Shown piece after piece: positions 35,501 through 44,369 of a stretch of 64,000 nt of DNA. The first letter of the stretch is position 1. Each line of letters begins with the position of its first letter. The stretch covers positions 578,134-642,133 of the forward strand of contig NZ_LMOJ01000025.1 of the NCBI RefSeq assembly GCF_001424165.1. Reading direction: 5' to 3'. A model generated the notes under the pieces. The model did no database searches and had not been told where the DNA came from. It saw nothing but the letters and a program-made list of their open reading frames with translations. Made by a program: the position numbers and the translations under genes. Source of the stretch: Massilia sp. Leaf139 (GTDB lineage: Bacteria > Pseudomonadota > Gammaproteobacteria > Burkholderiales > Burkholderiaceae_D).

Positions 35501-37935
35501 ACGTGCCGGCGCCGGCGGAAGAGGGCATCGACGAGCATGTCGATGCGCCGGCCTTTGATGCCGATGTCGTCGCCGAGGACGACATCGTCTATGCGGCGGT
35601 GGACGAGGCCGCGCAAGCCGAAGCCGAGGCACTGGCCGAAATACAGCCCGCAGTACAGCCCGAAGCGATCGAGCGCAGCGTCGCCCTGCCGCAGGAAAGC
35701 GGCGCGCTCGCCGCCGAACCGGTGCTGCACGACGAGCTCGATCCCGACCTGCTGCCGGTGTTCCTGGAAGAGGCGGCCGACCTGCTGCCGCAAATCGGCA
35801 ACGGCCTGCGCCAGTGGCAGCACAATCCGCAGGATCCGGCCCCGGCCCAAGGTTTATTACGAACCCTGCACACGGTAAAAGGCAGCGCGCGCATGGCGGG
35901 CGCGATGCGCATCGGCCAGCACACGCACGAGCTGGAAACGCAGGTCGAGAACATGGTGCATGCCGGCACCACGCAAAGCGCCGCCTTCGACGAGCTGATG
36001 GCCAGCTACGACACGGCGCTGGCCCTGTTCGAACAGCTGGTGCAGCCGGCCCAGGCGGGCGAAGCGGAAGCCCCCGCGAGCGACACGGCGCCCGCCGAGC
36101 CGCTGGCCCCGAGCGAGGCGCGTACGCCCCTGGTGCGGGTGCGCGCCGACATCCTCGACCGCCTGGTGACCCAGGCCGGCGAGGTGTCGATCACGCGCTC
36201 GAAGCTGGAAAACCAGATGGGGGTGCTGAAAAGCGCCTTGTCCGACTTCTCGGACAACCTGGGCCGCCTGCGGCGCCAGCTGCGCGAAGTCGAGATGCAG
36301 GCCGAGTCGCAGATCGCTTCGCGCATGTCGATCGCCGGCGAGCGCGAATTCGACCCGCTCGAATTCGACCGCTTCACGCGCCTGCAGGAACTGACGCGCA
36401 TGATGGCCGAGAGCGTCAACGACGTGGCTTCCTTCCACGAGTCGCTTTCGCGCACGGTGGACGGCGCCGGCGAAGAACTGGCGGCGCAATCGCGCATGAC
36501 GCGCGACCTCCAGCGCGACCTGATGCGGGTGCGCATGGTGCCCTTCGCCAGCCTCTCCGAACGCCTGTTCCGGGTCGCACGCCAGACGGCGAAGGAAACG
36601 GACAAGCGCGTGAACCTGGACATCCGCGGCGGCGCCGTCGAGATTGACCGCAGCGTGCTGGAACAGATGGCCGCGCCTTTCGAACACCTGCTGCGCAACG
36701 CCATCGTGCACGGCATCGAGCCGCGCGACGCGCGTGCGGCCGCCGGCAAGCCGGAGACGGGTGAGCTGCTGGTGCAGGTGAGCCAGCAGGGCAACGAAGT
36801 CGTGCTGCAGTTCGGCGACGACGGCGCCGGCCTCGACCTGGGACGCATCCGCGCCAAGGCAAGCGCGCTGGGCCTGATCGCGCCGGATGCCGCACTCGCC
36901 GACGCGCAGGCGGCCGAACTGATTTTCGCGCCGGGCTTCTCGACCGCCGACACGCTGACCGAACTGGCGGGACGCGGCGTCGGCATGGACGTGGTGCGCT
37001 CCGAAGCGCAAGCCCTGGGCGGACGCGTCATGATCGACACCACGCCCGGCCAGGGCGCGCGCTTCACGATCCGGCTGCCGCTGACGCTGGCCGTGACGCA
37101 GGTGGTGCTGGTCGCCAGTGCGAATAAAACCTATGCGCTGCCCTCGACCCTGGTCGAGCAGGTGGTGCAGGTGCGCGAACCCGAGCTGCTGGCCGCCGCC
37201 GACGCCGGTACGCTGGAGGCCGGCGGGCAGGTGCTGCCTTTCCATTACCTGCCGGCGCTGCTGGGCGAAGGGACACGCGATGGCGAATACGTCCAGCAAG
37301 GCCCGCGTTCGCGCCCGGTGCTGGTACTGCACAGCGCCGGCGAGCGCATCGCGCTGCAGGTCGACGAGGTGCTGGGCAACCGCGAGGTCGTCATCAAGAA
37401 TCTCGGGCCGCAACTGGCGCGCGTGCCCGGCATCGCCGGCGCCACCGTGCTCGGCACCGGCGACATCGTCCTGATCCTCAATCCCCTGGCGCTGGGACGC
37501 AATGCCGGCATCGTGACGCCGGCGTCGGCCGCCGTCCAGCCGGCCCCGAGCCACCGTCCGACCGTGATGGTGGTCGACGATTCGCTCACCGTGCGCCGCG
37601 TGACCCAGCGTCTGCTCGAGCGCGAAGGCTACCGGGTAGCGCTGGCCAAGGATGGCGTCGACGCGCTGGAGCAGCTGCCGGAAGCGCGGCCCGACCTGAT
37701 GCTGGTCGATATCGAGATGCCGCGCATGGATGGCTTCGATCTCGTGCGCCACGTGCGCAGCGACGCCGCCACGGCCAACCTGCCGGTGATCATGATCACC
37801 TCGCGTACGGCCGACAAGCACCGCAACTATGCGCTGGGGCTGGGGGTGAATGCCTACTTCGGCAAGCCGTTCCAGGAGCCAGTGCTGCTGGGGGCGATCG
37901 CGGGTTTGTTGCACCGCGAGATGCCGCAGGGGTGA
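32587..37935 (+). CDS. chpA: Hybrid chemotaxis histidine kinase ChpA/PilL
   Basis: At 1782 residues this is the core kinase of the twitching chemosensory system. Visible order: an N-terminal FimL-like helical region (1-580); Hpt domains with phospho-His644 (FHTLKGSARM), probable His819 (VHTLAGTSGT) and His1095 (LHTVKGSARM); a dimer/CheA-like region; an ATPase with HLLRNAIVHGIEPRDAR and GRGVGMDVVRSEAQALGG; a CheW-like domain (from LAVTQVVLVA, about 1500); and a C-terminal receiver with DLMLVDIEMPRMDGF and GKPF. Acidic/Ala-rich linkers separate the Hpt modules. It has fewer Hpt domains than Pseudomonas ChpA. It follows pilJ by 25 bp and ends at a perfect palindrome. Confidence 0.95.
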   Translation: MTSSPHASAFDTGPLSWVIGEIRGALERAGTAVNDAATRASEAQPTLLLHAKTHLHQAHGALQMVDVDGVGLLTAAAERTLEHFKERSLDCTLENAKTVRDAFGAIGEYLEELVAGSAPQPVRLFPYYRALQELLGAERVHPSDLLSIDSGVTCALPEAPEAAPDYAACRAQFEKALLPYLKSADPAAQRTQAGALAAAIAPLAASAPDAQARTAWRALHAFANLVADGVVAGDLYVKQLFGQINLQLRRLAQGQVGLPETMLRDALFFIAAAPGAEGDAALLRRAFHLEGAVPPDYAGRRYGKVDPAALKQAKEALARSKADWDQLALQADDSREADFKNALATLAGASEKLGAPALAQLLRELGQAASDSIASGRNEGFGLEMATAMLFVEHGLDQVRQLPDDFGQHAEVVGQRLLALAAGQTPPAAPDWQNELTQQIQQGQTVAVLAGEIKSGLRQVEKLLDEYYDDPQHKRGALVAADPVLHQIQGALSILDQEAAARTAYHVRDAVAGMAEGDGDVQSQAAVLHNIARNIGALGFFTDMLAQNSESAKGRFVFDDEAGLLRELSFEQAGGAQETAAAPGIVEAPEVQAAAPEADVDAELLEIFVLEAGEVLDTIASTLPALRQDPAAQDALTVVRRAFHTLKGSARMVSLDEFAAAAAALERVMNVWLADGRAATPDLLDLVEHAHGALAPWVAELAAQGTSDRASAALVAAAERVQAGGAFAGEAAETAPAEPVPQEEPEAASNVIALPTATRPAPAADENLHRVGTLEIPLALYNIYVAETDELVRLLERDFGEWRHEAGRPVSADALKAVHTLAGTSGTVGFLALRDLAQALETTLEMLAAPAPLLTPAQHDVFDAVLARVRQMLQAFGRDELAEAQPDMLAQLALLAEALAQQQAAAAYGDAPPELARRLDDLFAQAYDALLAAPPVLEQTALPAAEKPAAAEVDDDLFGLDFDALFDSPAAHVPAPAEEGIDEHVDAPAFDADVVAEDDIVYAAVDEAAQAEAEALAEIQPAVQPEAIERSVALPQESGALAAEPVLHDELDPDLLPVFLEEAADLLPQIGNGLRQWQHNPQDPAPAQGLLRTLHTVKGSARMAGAMRIGQHTHELETQVENMVHAGTTQSAAFDELMASYDTALALFEQLVQPAQAGEAEAPASDTAPAEPLAPSEARTPLVRVRADILDRLVTQAGEVSITRSKLENQMGVLKSALSDFSDNLGRLRRQLREVEMQAESQIASRMSIAGEREFDPLEFDRFTRLQELTRMMAESVNDVASFHESLSRTVDGAGEELAAQSRMTRDLQRDLMRVRMVPFASLSERLFRVARQTAKETDKRVNLDIRGGAVEIDRSVLEQMAAPFEHLLRNAIVHGIEPRDARAAAGKPETGELLVQVSQQGNEVVLQFGDDGAGLDLGRIRAKASALGLIAPDAALADAQAAELIFAPGFSTADTLTELAGRGVGMDVVRSEAQALGGRVMIDTTPGQGARFTIRLPLTLAVTQVVLVASANKTYALPSTLVEQVVQVREPELLAAADAGTLEAGGQVLPFHYLPALLGEGTRDGEYVQQGPRSRPVLVLHSAGERIALQVDEVLGNREVVIKNLGPQLARVPGIAGATVLGTGDIVLILNPLALGRNAGIVTPASAAVQPAPSHRPTVMVVDDSLTVRRVTQRLLEREGYRVALAKDGVDALEQLPEARPDLMLVDIEMPRMDGFDLVRHVRSDAATANLPVIMITSRTADKHRNYALGLGVNAYFGKPFQEPVLLGAIAGLLHREMPQG

Positions 37936-37938
37936 ATG

Positions 37939-37983
37939 GCAGGACGTAGGGTGGGCGGCTTCGCCGCCCACCCTACGTCCTGC
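37939..37983. terminator. Perfect 21-bp extragenic palindrome between chpA and phr, likely bidirectional terminator
   Basis: The arms 37939-37959 and 37963-37983 pair perfectly around TTC. They contain AGGACGTAGGGTGGGCGGC, the cleanest copy of the GTAGGGTGGGC family. It fills the whole gap between two convergent genes and touches the phr stop codon. There is no long T-run, so termination is an inference from position and stem strength. Confidence 0.75.
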
Positions 37984-39455
37984 TAATCGCTGTCCGGTTG
38001 AGCCGCTTTGACCATCGCAAACCGCTCCAGCGTACGCTGCCTCGCCTGCGCATGATCCACGACCGGGCGCGGATAATCCCTGCCCAGCACGATCCCGCAC
38101 GCCGCCAGTTCCGCCTCGGGCACCAGCCACGGCGCGTGGATATCGCGCGCATCCAGGCCCGCCAGTTGCGGCAGGTACTGGCGTATGAATGCTCCCTGCT
38201 TGTCGAACCTCTGCGACTGCGTGGTCGGATTAAAAATCCGGAACCACGGCTGCGCGTCGCATCCCGTCGAAGCCGCCCACTGCCAGCCGCCGACGTTCGA
38301 GGCCAGGTCGTAGTCGTTGAGGTGACGGGCGAAATAGCGTTCGCCCCAGCGCCAGTCGATGCCGAGATCCTTGACCAGAAAGCTGGCCGTCACCATTCGC
38401 AGCCTGTTGTGCATGAAGCCGGTCGTGTTCAGCTGCGCCATGGCCGCGTCCACGAGCGGATAGCCGGTGCGGCCTTCGCACCAGGCGGCGAACAGGGTTT
38501 GCGCATCCTCGCCCGCTTCCCAGGCGACCGCGTCGAAGGCGGGCTTGAACGAGGCTCCAGCGATGTGCGGGTGGTGGAACAGGATCATCGCGTAGAACTC
38601 GCGCCAGATCAGTTCGGACAGCCACACCGGCGCGCCTGCGCCGCCGGCGCCGTTGGCCATCATCTGGCGCAGCGTGCGCACCAGGTGGCGTACCGAGGTC
38701 GTGCCGAAGCGTAGGTGGATCGACAGGCGCGAGGTCGTGTCCTGCGTCGGGAAATCGCGCGCCGTGCCGTAGTCCGCCAGGCGCGGCAGGAAGTCTTCGA
38801 ACAGGCGGTTCGCGCCCGTCATGCCGGCCGGGGCGGGCAGGGGGCCGTCGTCGAAACCGAGTTGCGCGAGGCTGGGCAAGGGCGTGGCCGGCGCCGGTGC
38901 CAGAGCCGCTGCATACGGCTCGATCATCCAGGGCGCGGCTGCTTCCGGCTGCGCGTTCAGGCGCTTGAGCCAGGCATTTTTATAAGGCGTGAATACGCCG
39001 TAGATGCCGCCGGCCATCGTCAGCACCTCGTTCTTCTCGAAGATAACCTGATCCTTGAAACGCAGCAGTGCGCGGCCCTCGTTCGCCAGGGCCTCGGCTA
39101 CGCTTGCATCGCGCCCAATCGCATCCGGCTCGTAGTCCTCGTTGAGGTAGACGGCGTGCGCGTCCAGCTCGGCCGCCAGGCGCGGGATTTCAAGGGATGC
39201 CGGCCCATGGCGTACGATCAGGCCGCCGCCGAGCGCGCGCAATTCGGCGTCCAGTTCCTGCAGGCTGGCGTGGATGAAGCGCACCCGGCGGTCGTCGCGC
39301 GGCAGGCCGGCCAGGATCTCCGTATCGAATACGAACACGCAGTGGACGACGCCGCCGGCCTGCATGGCGTCGCGCAGCGCGTGGTGCAGGGCCGCGTGGT
39401 CGAACACGCGCAGGTCGCGGCGGAACCAGACAAGGGACTTGCTTTTCGGAATCAT
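37983..39455 (-). CDS. phr: Deoxyribodipyrimidine photolyase (class I CPD photolyase/cryptochrome family)
   Basis: The 490-residue flavoprotein repairs UV pyrimidine dimers with light. It begins KSKSLVWFRRDLRVFDHAALHHAL (antenna domain). The C-terminal FAD domain includes TGYPLVDAAMAQLNTTGFMHNRLRMVTASFLVKDLG, WGERYFARHLNDYDLASNVGGWQWAASTGCDAQPWFRIFNP, all strongly conserved. ATG at 39455 is preferred to the in-frame TTG at 39470; neither has a good ribosome site. It converges on chpA. Confidence 0.95.
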   Translation of the reverse strand: MIPKSKSLVWFRRDLRVFDHAALHHALRDAMQAGGVVHCVFVFDTEILAGLPRDDRRVRFIHASLQELDAELRALGGGLIVRHGPASLEIPRLAAELDAHAVYLNEDYEPDAIGRDASVAEALANEGRALLRFKDQVIFEKNEVLTMAGGIYGVFTPYKNAWLKRLNAQPEAAAPWMIEPYAAALAPAPATPLPSLAQLGFDDGPLPAPAGMTGANRLFEDFLPRLADYGTARDFPTQDTTSRLSIHLRFGTTSVRHLVRTLRQMMANGAGGAGAPVWLSELIWREFYAMILFHHPHIAGASFKPAFDAVAWEAGEDAQTLFAAWCEGRTGYPLVDAAMAQLNTTGFMHNRLRMVTASFLVKDLGIDWRWGERYFARHLNDYDLASNVGGWQWAASTGCDAQPWFRIFNPTTQSQRFDKQGAFIRQYLPQLAGLDARDIHAPWLVPEAELAACGIVLGRDYPRPVVDHAQARQRTLERFAMVKAAQPDSD

Positions 39456-39721
39456 CGTGTTTTCAGTCAAGAGGGCGGGCCGGTTTCGGGGCTAGGATCG
39501 TTCTGTTGCGCCAGGTAATCACATCGGTGACCACGCGCGCAACGGCGCTCAAAGTGGTCGGTGACGCGTTTCAGTGTAAACTATCGAAAAGCCTAATGTT
39601 GTTGTCTGGATACTTGTAGTCAAACACAGGGGCTTCGGGAAACCGCGGCGAGTGGACGATCCAACGCGCGGCCGGTCGATCGAGGTTCTCCCAGAGAGCA
39701 AGCCAAACTGAGAGTCAGCGT

Positions 39722-40375
39722 ATGAAGAAAAGCAAAATCGGCACAACTCTGCCTTTGGCCGGCCTGCCGCAGGGAGGTGAACCCCTCGGCAATATTGGCC
39801 CGGCACCGTCAGGGTTGAATTTGGCCAATCATTTCCTCATCGCCATGCCTTCCATGGAAGACCCGATCTTCGGCGGCGCGGTGGTGTACATCTGCGAGCA
39901 CAACGAGAAGGGCGTGCTCGGGGTCGTCATCAACAAACCGACCGACATGACGATGGAAGTGCTGTTCGACCGCATCGACCTGAAAGTGGCCGACGGCCTG
40001 CGTTCGCAGGTGGTCGACGAGCCGATCATGTTCGGCGGCCCGGTGCAGGACGATCGCGGCTTCGTGCTGCACAGCCCGGGCGGACGCTATTCTTCCTCGC
40101 TCAACGTGACCGACGAGGTGGCCTTCACCACCTCGATCGACGTGCTCGAAGCCGTCGCCAGCGGATCCGGCCCGGCGCGCATGCTGGTCTCGATCGGCTA
40201 TGCCGGCTGGAGCCCGGGCCAGCTCGAGGAAGAACTCTCGCGCAACGGCTGGCTCACTGTCGGCGCCGACGCCCACGTGCTGTTCGACCTGCCGATCGAA
40301 GAGCGCTACAACGCCGCCATCAAACTGCTGGGCATCGACCCGATGATGCTCGCCACCGAGGCCGGCCATGCGTGA
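39722..40375 (+). CDS. YqgE/AlgH family protein
   Basis: A 217-residue member of the AlgH family: ANHFLIAMPSMEDPIFGGAVVYICEHNEKGVLGVVINKPT at the start of the core, then DEPIMFGGPVQDDRGFVLH and GYAGWSPGQLEEELSRNGWL. Its biochemical role is unsettled, though it is nearly always next to ruvX. About 38 residues precede the usual family start (LNLANHFLIAMPSM), so translation may begin later. It heads the ruvX-pyrR-pyrB-pyrC' run. Confidence 0.92.
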   Translation: MKKSKIGTTLPLAGLPQGGEPLGNIGPAPSGLNLANHFLIAMPSMEDPIFGGAVVYICEHNEKGVLGVVINKPTDMTMEVLFDRIDLKVADGLRSQVVDEPIMFGGPVQDDRGFVLHSPGGRYSSSLNVTDEVAFTTSIDVLEAVASGSGPARMLVSIGYAGWSPGQLEEELSRNGWLTVGADAHVLFDLPIEERYNAAIKLLGIDPMMLATEAGHA

Positions 40376-40390
40376 CGCGCGTTGATATCG

Positions 40391-40783
40391 ATGGTTGATA
40401 TCGTTCTGGGCTTCGACTTCGGCATCAAGCGGATCGGCATCGCAATGGGCAACACGCTGACCGGACAGGCCCAGCCTCTCGCGGTGGTGAATGCCATCGA
40501 CAATGCCACCCGTTTCACCACCATCGGCAAGCTGATCGACGAATGGCGCCCCGCGCGCCTGGTCGTCGGCGAGCCGCGCCATCCCGACGGCGCCGAGCAC
40601 GACATGACGCTGCGCGCGCGCCGCTTCGCCAACCAGCTGCACGGACGCTTCAATCTCCCGGTCGAACTGGTCGACGAACGCTACTCGTCGGCCGTGATCA
40701 CCGCCAAGCGCGGCGAGATCATCGACGCCAAGGCCGCCGCCATCATTTTGCAACAGTACTTTGACGACCATGCCAACAACTAA
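40391..40783 (+). CDS. ruvX: Putative Holliday junction resolvase / pre-16S rRNA nuclease RuvX (YqgF)
   Basis: The 130-residue RNase H-fold nuclease has the first acidic residue in VLGFDFGIKRIGIAMG, the acidic strand in RLVVGEPRHPDG, and LVDERYSSAV near the end. In E. coli, YqgF matures the 5' end of 16S rRNA. ATG 40391 was chosen over TTG 40382, since the family starts about six residues before the FDFG motif. It overlaps pyrR by 14 bp. Confidence 0.93.
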   Translation: MVDIVLGFDFGIKRIGIAMGNTLTGQAQPLAVVNAIDNATRFTTIGKLIDEWRPARLVVGEPRHPDGAEHDMTLRARRFANQLHGRFNLPVELVDERYSSAVITAKRGEIIDAKAAAIILQQYFDDHANN

Positions 40784-41306
40784 TCAAGACTTCGATGCCG
40801 AGGCGCTGTACCGCACCTTGCTCGAACAGGTGCGCGCCGGCCTGGCCGGCGTGCCGGAATTTCGCGAAAGCGCCGCCATCGTCGGCATCCATTCGGGCGG
40901 CGCCTGGCTGGCCGAACGCCTGGCCGCCGACCTCGACCTGAAAGCGCGCCTCGGTTTCATCGACGTCTCGTTCTACCGCGACGACTATGCGAAGAAGGGC
41001 CTGCATCCGGACGTGAAGCCGACCCATATCGGCTTCAACGTCGACGGCGCCACCATCGTGCTGGTCGACGACGTGCTCTACACGGGCCGCACCACCCGCG
41101 CTGCGATCAACGTGCTGTTCGACTACGGCCGTCCGGCCTGCATCAAGCTGGCCGCGCTGGCCGACCGCGGCGGGCGCGAACTGCCGGTGGCGCCCGATTT
41201 CGTCGGCGTGACCACCACGCTCGCAAGCCAGCAGCAGCTGTCGCTCGCGCGCGACGCATCCGGCCAACTCTCGCTGACGATCGAAGAAGACAATGCCGAT
41301 TCTTAA
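40770..41306 (+). CDS. pyrR: PyrR-type uracil phosphoribosyltransferase / pyr regulator homologue
   Basis: A 178-residue PRTase-fold protein with the PRPP loop [19 protein letters not shown] (95-113) and [11 protein letters not shown], as in PyrR. In Gram-positives PyrR attenuates pyr operons and makes UMP from uracil. In proteobacteria with this operon its regulatory role is less certain, and I see no PyrR-binding attenuator here. It overlaps ruvX and pyrB by 14 bp each, so the genes are tightly coupled. Confidence 0.9.
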   Translation: MPTTNQDFDAEALYRTLLEQVRAGLAGVPEFRESAAIVGIHSGGAWLAERLAADLDLKARLGFIDVSFYRDDYAKKGLHPDVKPTHIGFNVDGATIVLVDDVLYTGRTTRAAINVLFDYGRPACIKLAALADRGGRELPVAPDFVGVTTTLASQQQLSLARDASGQLSLTIEEDNADS

Positions 41307-42270
41307 AAATCACCCGCAACTGAACAGGAATGGCGAGCTGCAGCACCTGCTCACCATCGAAGGCCTGCCCAAGGCCATCATCAACCACATCCTCGACACC
41401 GCGCAGAGCTTCGTGGGCATCTCCGACCGCGAAGTCAAAAAGGTGCCGCTGATGCGCGGTAAAAGCGTGTTCAACCTGTTCTTCGAAAACAGCACGCGCA
41501 CCCGCACCACCTTCGAGATCGCCTCCAAGCGCCTGTCGGCCGACGTCATCAACCTGAACATCCAGGCCTCGTCGACCACCAAGGGCGAGTCGCTGCTCGA
41601 CACCATCGACAACCTGGCTGCCATGCACGCCGACATGTTCGTGGTGCGCCACGCGCAGTCGGGCGCGCCCTACCTGATCGCCAAGCACCTGAACGACAGC
41701 GGCCGCAACGACATCCACGTCGTCAACGCCGGCGACGGGCGCCACGCGCATCCGACGCAAGGCCTGCTCGACATGTACACGATCCGCCACTACAAGCAGG
41801 ATTTCACCAACCTGCGCGTGGCCATCGTCGGCGACATCCTGCACAGCCGCGTGGCGCGTTCGGACATCCATGCATTGACGACCCTGGGCGTGCCGGAAGT
41901 GCGCGCCATCGGCCCGCAGACGCTGCTGCCGGGCGGCCTGGAACACATGGGCGTGCGTGTCTTCAACAACATGGACGAGGGCTTGAAGGACGTCGACGTC
42001 ATCATCATGCTGCGCCTGCAGAACGAACGCATGTCGGGCGCGCTGCTGCCGTCGGCCCAGGAGTATTTCAAGAGCTACGGCCTGACGCCCGAGCGCCTGG
42101 CGCTGGCGAAACCGGATGCGATCGTGATGCACCCGGGGCCGATGAACCGCGGCGTCGAGATCGATTCGGCGGTGGCCGACGGCAAGCAGGCCGTGATCCT
42201 GCCGCAGGTCACCTTCGGGATTGCGGTGCGCATGGCAGTGATGAGTATTTTGGCGGGAGGCCGGGTTTGA
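41293..42270 (+). CDS. pyrB: Aspartate carbamoyltransferase, catalytic chain
   Basis: The 325-residue enzyme condenses carbamoyl phosphate with aspartate, the first committed step of pyrimidine synthesis. The carbamoyl-phosphate loop is [13 protein letters not shown] (63-75); [18 protein letters not shown] and [12 protein letters not shown] are the other conserved blocks. There is no pyrI. The next gene is the non-catalytic partner pyrC', which fits the Pseudomonas-type ATCase dodecamer. Confidence 0.96.
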   Translation: MPILKNHPQLNRNGELQHLLTIEGLPKAIINHILDTAQSFVGISDREVKKVPLMRGKSVFNLFFENSTRTRTTFEIASKRLSADVINLNIQASSTTKGESLLDTIDNLAAMHADMFVVRHAQSGAPYLIAKHLNDSGRNDIHVVNAGDGRHAHPTQGLLDMYTIRHYKQDFTNLRVAIVGDILHSRVARSDIHALTTLGVPEVRAIGPQTLLPGGLEHMGVRVFNNMDEGLKDVDVIIMLRLQNERMSGALLPSAQEYFKSYGLTPERLALAKPDAIVMHPGPMNRGVEIDSAVADGKQAVILPQVTFGIAVRMAVMSILAGGRV

Positions 42271-43562
42271 ACTTCGCACGGATGAAACTACATATCAAGA
42301 ACGGGCGTCTGATCGACCCGGCGAACGGCATCGATCGCGTCAGGGACCTGTTCATCGCGGACGGCAAGGTGGCGGCGCTGGGCGAGGCGCCCGCCGGTTT
42401 CAGCGCCGACGACACCCTCGACGCCAGCGGCCTGGTGGTCGCTCCCGGCCTGGTCGACCTCTCGGCGCGCCTGCGCGAGCCGGGCTACGAATACAAGGCC
42501 ACGCTCGAATCGGAAATGCGCGCGGCAGTGCAGGGCGGCGTGACCACCCTGGTGTGCCCGCCCGACACCGACCCGGTGCTCGACGAGCCGGGCCTGGTCG
42601 AAATGCTCAAGCACCGCGCCCGCAACCTCGACCTGGCGCATGTGCACCCGCTGGGCGCGCTGACCATGGGCCTGAAAGGCCAGGCCCTGACCGAGATGGC
42701 CGAACTGACGGAAGCGGGCTGCATCGGCTTCGCCCAGGCCGAGGTGCCGATCCTCGACACCAACGTCCTGCTGCGCGCGCTGCAATACGCGAAAACCTTC
42801 GGCTTCACGGTCTGGCTGCGTCCGCAGGATCCGCACATCGGCCGCGGCGGCGTGGCCCACAGCGGGCCGCTGGCCTCGCGCCTGGGCCTGTCCGGCGTGC
42901 CGGTCATGGCCGAGACGATCGCGCTGCACACGATCTTCGAACTGGTGCGCTCGACCGGCGCCCGCGTTCACCTGTGCCGCATGTCGTCCGCCGCCGGCCT
43001 GGCGCTGGTGCGCGCGGCGAAAAAGGAAGGTTTGCCCGTCACCTGCGACGTCGGCGTGCACCACCTGCACATGACCGACGCCGACATCGGCTTCTTCGAT
43101 TCCAACGCGCGCCTGACGCCGCCGGTGCGCAGCGGCCGCGACCGCGATGCGATCACGGCGGGCCTGCTCGACGGCACCATCGACGCCGTCTGCTCGGATC
43201 ACACCCCGGTCGACGACGACGAAAAACTGCTGCCCTTCGCCGAGGCCTCGCCCGGCGCCACCGGTCTCGAACTGCTGCTGTCGCTGACGCTGAAATGGGC
43301 CGAAGCGCAGCACGAGGGCGACGCGCTGCCGCAGGCGCTGGCGAAGATCACGTCGGATGCCGCGCGCACCGCCGGCCTGGCCGCAGGCCAGCTGGGCGTG
43401 GGTGCGCAAGCCGACGTCGTCGTGTTCGATCCGGCCGCGCGCTGGCTGGTCGAAGGCGCGGCGCTGGCCAGCCAGGGCAAGCACACGCCTTTCCTCGGCA
43501 TCGAGCTGCCGGGGCAGGTAAGAGCGACCGTCGTCGGCGGACGCATCGCCTACCGGCGTTGA
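42267..43562 (+). CDS. Non-catalytic dihydroorotase homologue PyrC' (PyrX)
   Basis: A 431-residue amidohydrolase-fold protein of the dihydroorotase family. The metal-binding HxH is lost ([10 protein letters not shown] in place of DLHVHLREPG), and the later histidine is arginine in VHLCRMSSA, while VHHLHMTD and CSDHTPVD remain. It should not be an active dihydroorotase. In Pseudomonas, such PyrC' subunits are required to assemble PyrB. TTG at 42267 overlaps the pyrB stop and has GGAGG 6 nt upstream. ATG at 42282 matches the usual protein start but lacks a site. A true pyrC must be elsewhere. Confidence 0.88.
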   Translation: MNFARMKLHIKNGRLIDPANGIDRVRDLFIADGKVAALGEAPAGFSADDTLDASGLVVAPGLVDLSARLREPGYEYKATLESEMRAAVQGGVTTLVCPPDTDPVLDEPGLVEMLKHRARNLDLAHVHPLGALTMGLKGQALTEMAELTEAGCIGFAQAEVPILDTNVLLRALQYAKTFGFTVWLRPQDPHIGRGGVAHSGPLASRLGLSGVPVMAETIALHTIFELVRSTGARVHLCRMSSAAGLALVRAAKKEGLPVTCDVGVHHLHMTDADIGFFDSNARLTPPVRSGRDRDAITAGLLDGTIDAVCSDHTPVDDDEKLLPFAEASPGATGLELLLSLTLKWAEAQHEGDALPQALAKITSDAARTAGLAAGQLGVGAQADVVVFDPAARWLVEGAALASQGKHTPFLGIELPGQVRATVVGGRIAYRR

Positions 43563-43595
43563 TACGGGCGGGGCTGCGGCCCCGCTGCTCCTTTC

Positions 43596-44369
43596 ATGAC
43601 CCGATTCCGCCTCGCCTGGCGCCTTGCGCGCGTGACCGTTCACCTGCTTGCGGGCCTGGCGACTTGCGCGCTCGTTTTTCCCTGGGCCAGCCGCAGGCTG
43701 CGCGACGCGGCGACGCGGCGCTGGTCGCGCCGGCTGCTGGCGATTTGCAACGTGGGCGTGGAAGCGGCGCCGGGCAGCCCGCCGCTCGAACACGCGCTGT
43801 TCGTCGCGAACCACATCTCCTGGCTCGACATCTTCGTCATCAATTCGCTGTATCCCTGCCGTTTCGTGGCCAAGGCCGAGATCCGCAGCTGGCCGGTGCT
43901 CGGCTGGCTGGCCGCCGCGGCCGGCACCGTGTTCATCGCGCGCGGCAACCGGCGCGAATTGCGCCACATCTTCAAGGGACTGGTGCTGGTGCTGGGGCAG
44001 GGAGAGCGCGTCGCCTTCTTCCCGGAGGGGACGGTCGCCCAGCAGGGAACGGTGCTGCCGTTTCACGCCAACCTGTTCGAGGCGGCGGTGGATGCGCGGG
44101 TGCAGGTGCAGCCCTGCGCCGTGGCCTACCTCGATGCCGCCGGCGGCTGGCACCGCGGGGTCGACTACACGGGCGACGTGACCTTTGTCGACAGCCTCCT
44201 CGCCATCCTGAAAGGCGCGCCGGTACGCGCGCGCCTGGCTTGCCTGACGCCTCTGGAGGGCAGCGGAGCGCACCGCAGGGAACTGGCGCAGGCCGCGCAC
44301 GACGCGATCCAGGCGGCCCTGGCGCAGCCCGCCGCGCCTGCCGAAGCGACGAGCGTCAGCGCGCGCTAG
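43596..44369 (+). CDS. 1-acyl-sn-glycerol-3-phosphate acyltransferase family protein
   Basis: The 257-residue membrane-associated acyltransferase has an N-terminal hydrophobic segment (about 13-30), the catalytic NHISWLD motif (His73 to Asp78) and FFPEGT (141-146). It acylates a lysophosphatidate-like acceptor to phosphatidate or a related lipid. A second, different PlsC lies at 53.2 kb. Its TAG stop overlaps the apaH stop on the other strand (shared CTAG). Confidence 0.9.
   Translation: MTRFRLAWRLARVTVHLLAGLATCALVFPWASRRLRDAATRRWSRRLLAICNVGVEAAPGSPPLEHALFVANHISWLDIFVINSLYPCRFVAKAEIRSWPVLGWLAAAAGTVFIARGNRRELRHIFKGLVLVLGQGERVAFFPEGTVAQQGTVLPFHANLFEAAVDARVQVQPCAVAYLDAAGGWHRGVDYTGDVTFVDSLLAILKGAPVRARLACLTPLEGSGAHRRELAQAAHDAIQAALAQPAAPAEATSVSAR

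Noticed and set aside
35857-38130. A 757-codon minus-strand frame opposite the end of chpA
   Set aside because: Shadow frame; the plus strand encodes ATPase, CheW and receiver domains with all motifs.
42267-43562. Annotation of this gene as an active dihydroorotase (pyrC)
   Set aside because: The HxH metal ligands and one further histidine are replaced, and the gene directly follows pyrB as in pyrB-pyrC' operons.
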